Assembly (NCBI GenBank): GCA_905214875.1
Contig: CAJMNR010000038.1
Coordinates: 1 to 34,369 of the forward strand
Direction: 5' to 3'
DNA: 34,369 nucleotides
DNA from: an uncultured bacterium
GTDB taxonomy: Bacteria; Bacillota; Clostridia; Lachnospirales; Lachnospiraceae
The position numbers and the translations under genes were made by a program. The first letter of the stretch is position 1. Every line of letters begins with the position of its first letter. The notes below the pieces were generated by a model that did no database searches, was not told the origin of the DNA, and saw nothing but the letters and a program-made list of their open reading frames with translations. Positions 1 through 6,755 of this stretch are shown piece by piece.

Positions 1-85
1 TATGTACCCGATTAGATTCCTAATCGGGTACATAAAACCGCTCCGCTAAGGATGCACACTCAGGGGAAAGGAAGAAGGCGCAAAA
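1..85. repeat. 85-bp direct repeat, copy 1, with perfect hairpin
   Basis: This copy matches 176-260 over 85 bp with one difference (A at 56, G at 231). Its first 34 bp are a perfect inverted repeat: TATGTACCCGATTAG, a 4-nt ATTC loop, and the exact complement. The rest is a unique-looking tail ending GGCGCAAAA. The window edge falls at the start of the repeat, so further copies may lie upstream. There is no T-run after the stem, so it is not an ordinary terminator. No gene is visible here. Confidence 0.9.
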
Positions 86-109
86 GCGGCGCCATACCCC
101 ATCGGCGCG

Positions 110-174
110 AACAAAGAGCCTTCTCCTTGGAGGGATGTAATCCTGTAAAGACGAAAGACCGAAGGCGCTTTGTT
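110..174. repeat. Imperfect inverted repeat between the two direct repeats
   Basis: AACAAAGAGCCTTC (110-123) is complementary to GAAGGCGCTTTGTT (161-174) with one mismatch. A small CTCC-TT-GGAG hairpin sits at 123-132. The right arm ends just before the second direct-repeat copy, so the whole 1-260 block may fold as alternating hairpins. No ORF or promoter is apparent. Confidence 0.6.
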
Positions 175-175
175 A

Positions 176-260
176 TATGTACCCGATTAGATTCCTAATC
201 GGGTACATAAAACCGCTCCGCTAAGGATGCGCACTCAGGGGAAAGGAAGAAGGCGCAAAA
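176..260. repeat. 85-bp direct repeat, copy 2
   Basis: This is the second copy of the repeat at 1-85, offset by exactly 175 bp. The 15-bp-stem hairpin at 176-209 is identical to that of copy 1. It lies downstream of azlD, just past the azlD terminator. Confidence 0.9.
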
Positions 261-262
261 AG

Positions 263-309
263 AAACCGGTCATTCAGACAGTTAACATGTCTGAATAGCC
301 GGTTTTTTT
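263..309. terminator. Bidirectional intrinsic terminator downstream of azlD
   Basis: The stem is formed by AAACCGG plus ATTCAGACA (263-280) with TGTCTGAAT plus CCGGTTT (288-305), with a short mismatch between the two blocks. T-runs follow on both strands. On the minus strand it ends the azlC-azlD transcript. Confidence 0.85.
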
Positions 310-314
310 GTTTT

Positions 315-623
315 TTATAAAAATAAGCTAGTAATATACACGGATAAGATGGCCCCGGATGCTACGATGACCAGATTGCGTTCAAAGTATGCCAAGATAC
401 ATGCAACAACGATTCCGACACTGGCAGTAGCGTAGCTGTTTGTGGAATAAATAATATCAGGAATTGTAAGTGCGCTTAAAACCGCATATGGCACATATTT
501 TAAAAATGATTGCACGAATGGGGATTCGATCTTCTTTTGAAAAATCGTAATCGGGAGCATTCTAGGCAAGTAGGTAACGAGTGCCATTAGAAAAATAGCA
601 ATAAGTGCATGGGATGTCGACAT
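315..623 (-). CDS. azlD: AzlD family branched-chain amino-acid transport protein
   Basis: This 102-residue hydrophobic protein has the size and membrane layout of the AzlD family, the small subunit of the AzlCD exporter for branched-chain amino acids and their analogues in the cytoplasmic membrane. About four hydrophobic segments are visible, with the family-like stretch TYLPRMLPI near residue 17. It is the second gene of a minus-strand pair: azlC ends 2 nt before its ATG, and its Shine-Dalgarno GAAAGGAG lies inside the azlC 3' end, so translation is probably coupled. The terminator at 263-309 follows. Family assignment is strong. The substrate is inferred from the family, not from this sequence. 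Confidence 0.88.
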   Translation of the reverse strand: MSTSHALIAIFLMALVTYLPRMLPITIFQKKIESPFVQSFLKYVPYAVLSALTIPDIIYSTNSYATASVGIVVACILAYFERNLVIVASGAILSVYITSLFL

Positions 624-625
624 GA

Positions 626-1366
626 TTACTCACTCCTTTCGGTTTCATCTTGATTCTGCGTTTGAATTGGAAATAAGAGGGCAGCAAGGCTACAGATAAC
701 GATGGTAACGATGATCACGCGAAAACCTGCACTGATCTTTGATAAAAACGGTGTATATTTAAAAATACAGGATAATATTGCTGATGATAAAATGACGTAA
801 AAAATATGTATTGAGTGCTTACAAGGTGGAATAATGATTGCCAAGAACATGCCATAAAGGGCAATGCCAAGTGCATTTGATAATTCCTGTGGCAAGGCGG
901 AACAAATGAAGGCGCCAAGCGTTGTTCCAAGTGTCCATCCGAAGATAGGTCCGATAATCAATCCCATCATATATGGATAGGTCAGGTCATTGTCTTCGCT
1001 CGATGCAACTGCAAAAGTTTCATCCGTTATGCCGAAAGAAAAAAGAAGACGGTTTGGTAAAGTGACAGAACGGTCTAGCTTTTGAGATAACGACAAAGAC
1101 ATCAGCATGTAACGAATGTTAATGACAAAAGTGGTAAGCATGATTTCTAAATATGTAGCACCAGCATTAATAAGGCTTGCTCCGGCAAACTGTCCGGCAC
1201 TCGTCAAGTTAGTAAGGCTCATGAGAACTGCTAACAATGGGTGCATGCCGGCTTTGACAGCCGTTAATCCGAAAGCAAAGGAAACAGGAAGATATCCAAA
1301 TGTAATAGGAAGTCCCCGTTTGAAGCCATACTGAAACTGTTCTCTTTTTGTATAGTTTGCATTCAT
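626..1366 (-). CDS. azlC: AzlC family branched-chain amino-acid exporter, large subunit
   Basis: This protein of about 246 residues belongs to the AzlC family, the large polytopic subunit of the AzlCD exporter. Family-like features are the N-terminal GLPITFGYLPVSFAFG segment, several transmembrane helices, and the FGITDETFAV stretch in the middle. An upstream in-frame ATG at 1384 exists, but AGAGGAG lies about 7 nt before the ATG at 1366, so I chose 1366. It is first in the azlC-azlD unit, with a promoter at 1403-1431. No Lrp-type regulator lies next to it; the one in this window is 28 kb away. Confidence 0.9.
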   Translation of the reverse strand: MNANYTKREQFQYGFKRGLPITFGYLPVSFAFGLTAVKAGMHPLLAVLMSLTNLTSAGQFAGASLINAGATYLEIMLTTFVINIRYMLMSLSLSQKLDRSVTLPNRLLFSFGITDETFAVASSEDNDLTYPYMMGLIIGPIFGWTLGTTLGAFICSALPQELSNALGIALYGMFLAIIIPPCKHSIHIFYVILSSAILSCIFKYTPFLSKISAGFRVIIVTIVICSLAALLFPIQTQNQDETERSE

Positions 1367-1402
1367 TATGTACTCCTCTTTCATTATTGATAGGCAACAC
1401 GT

Positions 1403-1431
1403 ATTATATCATGATATGAAGCATACTACAA
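1403..1431 (-). promoter_or_regulatory. Sigma-A promoter for azlCD
   Basis: Read on the minus strand, TTGTAG (-35, 1431-1426) and TATAAT (-10, 1408-1403) are separated by 17 nt. The azlC start lies about 30 nt downstream. Confidence 0.65.
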
Positions 1432-1487
1432 GAAAACGAAAGAAATGAAGTGTTTTTTACACATATGCAAGAAGTCTACACATTTAA

Positions 1488-1516
1488 TTGATAAAAATGG
1501 AATGAAATGGTAATAT
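1488..1516 (+). promoter_or_regulatory. Sigma-A promoter for the FHA gene
   Basis: TTGATA and TAATAT are separated by 17 nt. The ATG at 1549 follows with a TGAGGTG Shine-Dalgarno, so the leader is short. Confidence 0.6.
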
Positions 1517-1548
1517 AAACATATATGAAATAGGAGCTGAGGTGTGTA

Positions 1549-2565
1549 ATGGGAAAGTATTATATAGAACAAAGTGTAAACGGAACAAGTCTATTTTATG
1601 AGCCATATTACGGCGAAAGACTATTAAAACAATATATTGAACAATTGAAACATTACAAGATAGAAGGCTTGGCTTCTATGGAAATCACATTGCGTCAAGG
1701 AAGAGAAGTTGTCCGTTATTTGATCAATGATAAACAGTCCCTTGGCTCGTATTTAAAAAATGGAATTTCAGAGGAAGAATTGTTGGAATTGCTAGAACGG
1801 ATTTTAGAGGTCGCAAGAGCAGTACAAGAAGCAAGAGTTGCACCTGCATTCCTGTTATTTGATTTAAGTTGCATATTTGTTGGAAAGACGCAAAAGAACG
1901 TGGAGTTTGTCTTGCATGTATCTGATTTTGGACAGCAAAAGAACAATGAGTTTGGGCTTATAAAAGAAGTCTTAGCAGTAGCACAGGTAAATTCAAACCA
2001 ATACAATGTAAAGGAATATTTAGAACAATACATAGGAAGTAGACAGCAAGTTAGCATTGATGATTTTAGAGAGTATATAAGCAATATAAAGAAACAGTTA
2101 TTTGATCAGAGGCAGTATTCAGGGAAACAGACGCTTTCCTGCCGTCTTGGGGATCAAAGCATTCAGATTGAGGAATTGCTAGAGATTGCATCGCCGAAAT
2201 TTGTAACGACAAGGATGATGGAGGAGGAGGCATTGGAGCAAAAGGCATATTTAGTTCGATGTTCCACAAAAGAGCAGATTCCAATTACAAAGGCGATGTT
2301 TACGTTAGGGACGGATCAAAACCAAGTGGATTATGCGATAGCGGGCAATCGTGCAATCAGCCGTGTGCATGCGATGATCTTATATCGAAATGGAAGTTAT
2401 TTTATTAAGGATATGGATTCAACAAATCATACGTTTGTGAACCGTTTTCTTGTAAGAGGTGGTTCAGAGATGGACTTGGCACCAGGAAGTAGTGTTATTC
2501 TTGCTAATGAAGCATTTGTCTTTGAGATGGATCAGACATGTGTAAATGATAATTTGTTATTTTAG
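1549..2565 (+). CDS. FHA domain protein with clostridial N-terminal domain
   Basis: This 338-residue soluble protein has a C-terminal forkhead-associated domain at about residues 230-330. The hallmarks are an ISRVHA core (about 270) and a DMDSTNHTFVN stretch, corresponding to the S-R-x-H and N-G-T/N-x-T phosphothreonine-binding loops. The first 190 residues carry no catalytic motif that I can see. They resemble the uncharacterised domain that precedes FHA in other clostridial proteins (DUF6382-like); this is recalled and not tested. FHA domains bind phosphothreonine peptides, so a role in Ser/Thr kinase signalling is likely, but no kinase, phosphatase or secretion gene is adjacent. It is monocistronic, with its own promoter and a terminator 6 nt past the stop. 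Confidence 0.8.
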   Translation: MGKYYIEQSVNGTSLFYEPYYGERLLKQYIEQLKHYKIEGLASMEITLRQGREVVRYLINDKQSLGSYLKNGISEEELLELLERILEVARAVQEARVAPAFLLFDLSCIFVGKTQKNVEFVLHVSDFGQQKNNEFGLIKEVLAVAQVNSNQYNVKEYLEQYIGSRQQVSIDDFREYISNIKKQLFDQRQYSGKQTLSCRLGDQSIQIEELLEIASPKFVTTRMMEEEALEQKAYLVRCSTKEQIPITKAMFTLGTDQNQVDYAIAGNRAISRVHAMILYRNGSYFIKDMDSTNHTFVNRFLVRGGSEMDLAPGSSVILANEAFVFEMDQTCVNDNLLF

Positions 2566-2570
2566 AACAT

Positions 2571-2606
2571 AAAAAAAGGATATCTGGTGACAGATATCCT
2601 TTTTTT
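2571..2606. terminator. Bidirectional intrinsic terminator
   Basis: A perfect 16-bp stem (2571-2586 with 2591-2606) surrounds a GTGA loop. The A-run on one side and T-run on the other serve both the FHA gene and the convergent LysR gene. Confidence 0.9.
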
Positions 2607-2612
2607 AAAATC

Positions 2613-2642
2613 GTTAAGAAATTTCTCAAAGAGAAGTTCCTT
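2613..2642. repeat. Post-terminator motif, copy A (diverged)
   Basis: The segment GTTAAGAAATTTCTC, then AAA, then GAGAA and TTCC follows a terminator. It resembles 17853-17892 and 25547-25580, each of which also directly follows a terminator T-run. Confidence 0.4.
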
Positions 2643-2648
2643 GTTTTA

Positions 2649-3536
2649 TTAAATTGTTTCACCAAGCATGCAGGCAATGAAGTTTTCCGCTGCATAATTA
2701 AGTGGAATGTTGTGATTGTGTACTACGCTTAATTTACGCTTTGGTAATTCTTCTTTGAGTTCGATACGAGTCAACTCTTTCATGTTTCCCACCGTGTAGT
2801 CAGGTACGAACGCAATGCCAAGACCGATTTTTGCAAGATCGATTAATAAATCGTTACTGCTGAGTTCAACAGCAGGAGCAAGATCAAGTTGGTTACGTAA
2901 AAACAATCCGTGAAGGAATTCGCTTGTTGTTGAATTCTTATCAAGCATAAGGATTGGATAGTTTTGCAATTCGCTTAACTCAACATCTTTTGTATTAATG
3001 TCCATGAATTGTGTATTTACAACAAAAACATCTTGGAACTCACGAACATCAGTAATGTTGTGTACAGTGGAAAGACGTTTATTTGGAGAGTTGATAATGA
3101 TCAAGTCTACTTGGTTTGCTTCTAATAAGTCTACGCATTGCAAACTTGTTCCATTAGTAACTTTTATGTGCACATTCGGATATTTCAAATGAAATTGTTC
3201 TAAGTAAGGGACTAAGAAATAACGACAAATCGTGTCAGAAGCACCGATACGAAGTTGGCCACCATTTAGGGAGTTTGCCTCTAAAATCTGTGTTTCTCCT
3301 CGTTGAATTAAGTTAATTGCAGGCTCAATATGTTTAAATAACAATTCACCTTCTTTTGTAAGTTTAACTTTCTTCGTGCTTCGAATGAAAAGGGATTGAT
3401 TTAATCGTTTTTCTAATACTTTAATGGACTGACTTACTGCGGATTGGCTGATAAACAGCGCTTTAGAAGCTTCGGAAAAGCTTAAAGTTTTTGCAACATA
3501 ATAAAAAACTTTGTATAATTCGTAATTTATATCCAT
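2649..3536 (-). CDS. LysR family transcriptional regulator
   Basis: This 295-residue protein has the standard LysR length and layout. The N-terminal winged HTH (about 1-60) contains SFSEASKALFISQSAVSQS, the recognition region of the family. A substrate-binding domain spans about 90-290, starting at LRIGASDTICRYFLVPYL, in the style of CysB/CysL/CbbR members. The start is supported by CAGGAG about 7 nt upstream. Its promoter (3580-3608) and a dyad (3563-3577) suggest autoregulation. The foldase genes are divergent, but their promoter is about 70 bp away, so a regulatory link is possible but unproven. The effector is unknown. Confidence 0.9.
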   Translation of the reverse strand: MDINYELYKVFYYVAKTLSFSEASKALFISQSAVSQSIKVLEKRLNQSLFIRSTKKVKLTKEGELLFKHIEPAINLIQRGETQILEANSLNGGQLRIGASDTICRYFLVPYLEQFHLKYPNVHIKVTNGTSLQCVDLLEANQVDLIIINSPNKRLSTVHNITDVREFQDVFVVNTQFMDINTKDVELSELQNYPILMLDKNSTTSEFLHGLFLRNQLDLAPAVELSSNDLLIDLAKIGLGIAFVPDYTVGNMKELTRIELKEELPKRKLSVVHNHNIPLNYAAENFIACMLGETI

Positions 3537-3562
3537 GTTTTTCTCCTGATTTACGATATTTT

Positions 3563-3577
3563 ATAAGCACCACTTAT
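3563..3577. promoter_or_regulatory. Candidate LysR box
   Basis: ATAAG-CACCA-CTTAT is a perfect 5-5-5 dyad of the size and T-N11-A type bound by LysR proteins. It lies just downstream of the lysR -10 box, over the expected transcription start. Confidence 0.5.
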
Positions 3578-3579
3578 TA

Positions 3580-3608
3580 ATGATATCATAAAATAAAAAA
3601 ATTCTCAA
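3580..3608 (-). promoter_or_regulatory. Sigma-A promoter for the lysR gene
   Basis: On the minus strand, TTGAGA (3608-3603) and TATCAT (3585-3580) have a 17-nt spacer. The ATG is about 45 nt downstream. Confidence 0.6.
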
Positions 3609-3677
3609 TGATTATTTCAATGGAAAATGCAATCGCCCGAGTTCACCAAATCTTCATCTTTGATTTGTGTCAATTGT

Positions 3678-3706
3678 TTGACTTGAATGGGCAATTATAG
3701 TATGAT
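3678..3706 (+). promoter_or_regulatory. Strong promoter for the foldase pair
   Basis: TTGACT and TATGAT have a 17-nt spacer. The 344-bp gap between lysR and the first foldase gene otherwise holds an AT-rich leader of about 180 nt with no ORF I would support. A second TTGACA at 3843-3848 has no good -10 partner. Confidence 0.65.
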
Positions 3707-3892
3707 ACGTTTAGTGTGTTTGTAGCTAAATGCCTAATAGATTTAGGAGTAAGTAGATTTTGTGAACTCTTGTAAACTTCTTGACTATGCTGTAATTTTA
3801 CTTACAATAATATATGAGGAGTTTTTGCATTTTATCGATTATTTGACAAAAAAATATGAAATAATAAACAAAAACTTTTTATGGAGGAAAAA

Positions 3893-5176
3893 ATGCATAG
3901 TAATAATAAGAGATTATACCGAATTGTTTCGTTTCTTCTTGCAATGACGCTGATGATGTCAACATTCGTCGGATGCGGTGCTAATAAGAACGATGACACG
4001 AATACAGAGGGTAACACAGAAGACAATGTCCAAGAGGCACAGAAACCACAAAGAGAGATTGAAACAGTGCCGCTTAATACGGTAATGATGACAATTGATG
4101 GAAAAGACTACACATTAGCGGATGCCATGTTTGTAATTTATAGTATGGAAGAACGATGGAACATCCAAGAAGAGGTAAATATAGGTGCGGAAGGCCTTGA
4201 TTTCTGGACTGAAATCTATGATGAGACAACTAATGAGACAGGAGAAGATATTGTTCGAAAGTCTGTAATGGAAACGTTTCAAATGATTGAAATTCTTGCG
4301 CCGATTGCAGAAAAAGAAGGATATGCCTGTACATCAGATCAAATCAGTGAGAATGAACAAATGACCTCTGAGATCTTAGCAACCATGGATAAAACGTATT
4401 TAAAAAGAACAGGATTTACAAAAGAAAATCTGTTAGAAAGCATAAATCGTTATTCGATGGTCAATCAATATGTGCTAGACCAGGTTGCAAAGCAAAAGGT
4501 AGATGAAGAAAAAGCCAAAGAGAATATTGACGAGAGTGAATATGCTCAGACTAAGTTAGAATTTATCCGTTTAGAAACAAACTATATGAATGATGAAGGT
4601 GATATTGTATACAAGAGTGCTGAAGATATTTCCGCTCAGTTAGATCGTGGAAACAAGCTGCTTGAGAAAGTGCAGGCAGGAGAAAGCATGAGTGAAGTGT
4701 ACGAAGAAGAAGTAGAATCAAATAATTCTGACATTGAATATTCGGCTGAGGAAGCCCTGTTTGAGGTCGATATGTCCGAGCAAATGAAAAGCGTCCTATC
4801 TTCTTTAAAAGAGGGAGAGATTGCTTCACAAATCGTAGAAGGAACAGATGGGTATTATATCTTGCGTCTTTTAGAAAATGATGTTAAGGATGCATATAAT
4901 GACCAGCTTGCACAAGAAATCGATGCTATGAAGCAAGAAGCTTATGATGCTTCTTTTCTTAAGACAGTTGAAGAGCATGATGTAACATTCAATCAAGGGG
5001 CTTGGGACAAGATTGTATTTAAGAATTACGCGTACAATAGCCAAGAAGTAGAATCTGCCGAGGAATCAGATGAAGCAACAGACGAAGATTTTTTTGATAT
5101 GAGTGAATTAACAGGAGGAGCTGACATGGTTCTCCCTGATGATGCAGCCGAAGGAGACGATGGATCCGTTGGCTAA
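3893..5176 (+). CDS. Lipoprotein foldase, PrsA/SurA-like peptidyl-prolyl isomerase family
   Basis: This 427-residue lipoprotein has a basic, hydrophobic signal ending STFVGC, with Cys the likely lipidated residue. The mature N-terminus is acidic and Asn/Thr-rich. The middle is helical, and a rotamase-like segment at about 220-330 contains KVQAGESMSEV and LKEGEIASQIVEGTDGYYILRL, typical of PpiC/parvulin domains. The tail is acidic. It would help fold exported proteins outside the membrane. An ATG at 3881 is in frame, but GGAGG lies 5 nt before the ATG at 3893, so I used 3893. It is followed 50 nt later by a second family member. Whether it has isomerase activity is not shown by the sequence. 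Confidence 0.78.
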   Translation: MHSNNKRLYRIVSFLLAMTLMMSTFVGCGANKNDDTNTEGNTEDNVQEAQKPQREIETVPLNTVMMTIDGKDYTLADAMFVIYSMEERWNIQEEVNIGAEGLDFWTEIYDETTNETGEDIVRKSVMETFQMIEILAPIAEKEGYACTSDQISENEQMTSEILATMDKTYLKRTGFTKENLLESINRYSMVNQYVLDQVAKQKVDEEKAKENIDESEYAQTKLEFIRLETNYMNDEGDIVYKSAEDISAQLDRGNKLLEKVQAGESMSEVYEEEVESNNSDIEYSAEEALFEVDMSEQMKSVLSSLKEGEIASQIVEGTDGYYILRLLENDVKDAYNDQLAQEIDAMKQEAYDASFLKTVEEHDVTFNQGAWDKIVFKNYAYNSQEVESAEESDEATDEDFFDMSELTGGADMVLPDDAAEGDDGSVG

Positions 5177-5226
5177 TATAACGTTTGCCAAGGCGAACAA
5201 ATACTAAGATGTTTGGAGGAAAAGTT

Positions 5227-6495
5227 GTGAAAAAGTCGAAGCAAATTGTGCGAGTTGATCAACAAAGCACAAAATCAGTAAAAGTATCAAGATATGATAC
5301 AAAATCCATTATGAGTGTTGTTGGAATTGCATTAGGTGTAATCGCATTTATCGCAGCATGTGTAGTAATTGGATATGAAAGTTTCCATGTGGATCCTGTT
5401 ATGAAAGTGGATGACAAGAAATACTACTTAAGTGATCCAGAGGTTAAATTTAATGTATATATGGCGGAAGCGAGCCTTCTAAACACAGGTGCAACATATG
5501 GTGCGTATTACGGAATGGATGCAGCTACTTATTTCGAATCCTATAAAGAGTCTGCAAAAAGTAATGCATTAAGCAGCATTGAAGAAACTTACTTAATGTA
5601 TAACGAAGCTGTAAAAAATGGTGAAACTTTATCTGATGAAGATAAGAGTGAAGTAGAAGAACAATACGGTAAAATCTACGATAAGATGTCAAAAACAAGA
5701 ATCAAAAGACTTGATATGACAAGAGAAGAATTCATTGAACAAGCACTTCATGTTAAATTAGCTTATCAATACATGGAAACAGTAACAGAAGGTTTCAACG
5801 TAACAAAAGATACATTAACTGAAAAAGTTGAAAAATCTGATTACGATGAACGTAGCTTCCAAGTAATTCAAGCTTCCTTAAAGACAACAGATGATGAAGG
5901 AAATTCTGTTGACGTTTCTTCAAAAGATAAAGAAACATATACAAAACAAATGAAAGAGTACTTAAAGAAAGCTCAAAAAGGTACTGCTTTAGATAAGCTT
6001 GTAGATAGCAAAGATAGCAAAACTTATGTTTACGCTGAAAAATCTGTCTTAACATCTGATACAACATTAACTGAGTTAATGGCTAAGATCAAAAATATGA
6101 AAGACAAAGAAGTTTATGGTTCTGTAATTGAAGCAGATGGAAGCTTATGGATCGTTAAGATGATTGATAACGATAGCACAACTCAATACGATGCAGCTGT
6201 AGAAGATGCAATCAGTGCTGAAAAAGAAACAAAACTTCAAGATAAGATTTCTGAATTAAAAGAAAGCTACAACTTAACAGTTGAAAAAGGCTGGGATAAA
6301 GTTGAAATCGGTACAGTTGCTGTATACTCTGATGATTCCTTAGATGAATTCCAAGCAGATGAAGAAGAAACAGAAGCAACTGCAACGCCAGCAGCTACAA
6401 GTAAAGCAACAGCATCACCAAAGGCAAGCGCTAAAACAAGTGCAACACCTAAAGCTACTGCAAAAGCAACTGCAACACCAAAAGCAACAAAATAG
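5227..6495 (+). CDS. Membrane-anchored SurA/PrsA-like foldase with Ala/Thr/Pro/Lys tail
   Basis: This protein of about 422 residues has a basic N-terminus and one transmembrane helix at about 30-50 (SVVGIALGVIAFIAACVVI). A large helical extracellular part resembles the preceding lipoprotein; both end their folded part with a WDK motif (AWDKIVF upstream, GWDKVEIG here). The last 45 residues are low complexity, rich in Ala, Thr, Pro, Ser and Lys with recurring ATP/KAT units, and may extend into the wall. The start is GTG 5227 because GGAGG lies 7 nt upstream; in-frame TTG 5185 and ATG 5209 have poorer sites. It is probably co-transcribed with 3893-5176, and a strong terminator follows. Confidence 0.7.
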   Translation: MKKSKQIVRVDQQSTKSVKVSRYDTKSIMSVVGIALGVIAFIAACVVIGYESFHVDPVMKVDDKKYYLSDPEVKFNVYMAEASLLNTGATYGAYYGMDAATYFESYKESAKSNALSSIEETYLMYNEAVKNGETLSDEDKSEVEEQYGKIYDKMSKTRIKRLDMTREEFIEQALHVKLAYQYMETVTEGFNVTKDTLTEKVEKSDYDERSFQVIQASLKTTDDEGNSVDVSSKDKETYTKQMKEYLKKAQKGTALDKLVDSKDSKTYVYAEKSVLTSDTTLTELMAKIKNMKDKEVYGSVIEADGSLWIVKMIDNDSTTQYDAAVEDAISAEKETKLQDKISELKESYNLTVEKGWDKVEIGTVAVYSDDSLDEFQADEEETEATATPAATSKATASPKASAKTSATPKATAKATATPKATK

Positions 6496-6529
6496 TCTTG
6501 CAATCTGCAAGTAAATCAATATAATAAAG

Positions 6530-6572
6530 AAAAGGTGTCATGATAATTTGTGATTATCATGGCACCTTTTTT
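6530..6572 (+). terminator. Intrinsic terminator of the foldase operon
   Basis: An 18-bp stem (6530-6547 with 6553-6570, one G-U pair) has a 5-nt loop and ends in a T-run. Confidence 0.9.
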
Positions 6573-6683
6573 GATATAAGGGTATTCTTTGAGCGGAGAT
6601 ATATTATAAATACTCTGTTGAATTAGGTTAGGAAAAATAAATATTAATAAGAATGGTTAATAAATAAGTTTATATATATTCAT

Positions 6684-6712
6684 TTTATTTATAAAACGTA
6701 GTATGGTACAAT
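6684..6712 (+). promoter_or_regulatory. Possible purL promoter
   Basis: TTTATT and TACAAT are separated by 17 nt. The -10 is fair and the -35 weak. I saw no purine riboswitch in the 6573-6755 leader. Confidence 0.4.
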
Positions 6713-6755
6713 AAAGAAGATTTAAGTGACGGAAAGTAAAAATGGAGGTAAGGTT

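Noticed and set aside
1..260. Possible CRISPR-like spacing of repeats
   Set aside because: There are only two copies, the unit is 85 bp, and no cas gene is present.
6573..6755. Purine riboswitch or PurR box before purL
   Set aside because: I found no aptamer core or paired PurR-like motif; only a fair -10 box is visible.
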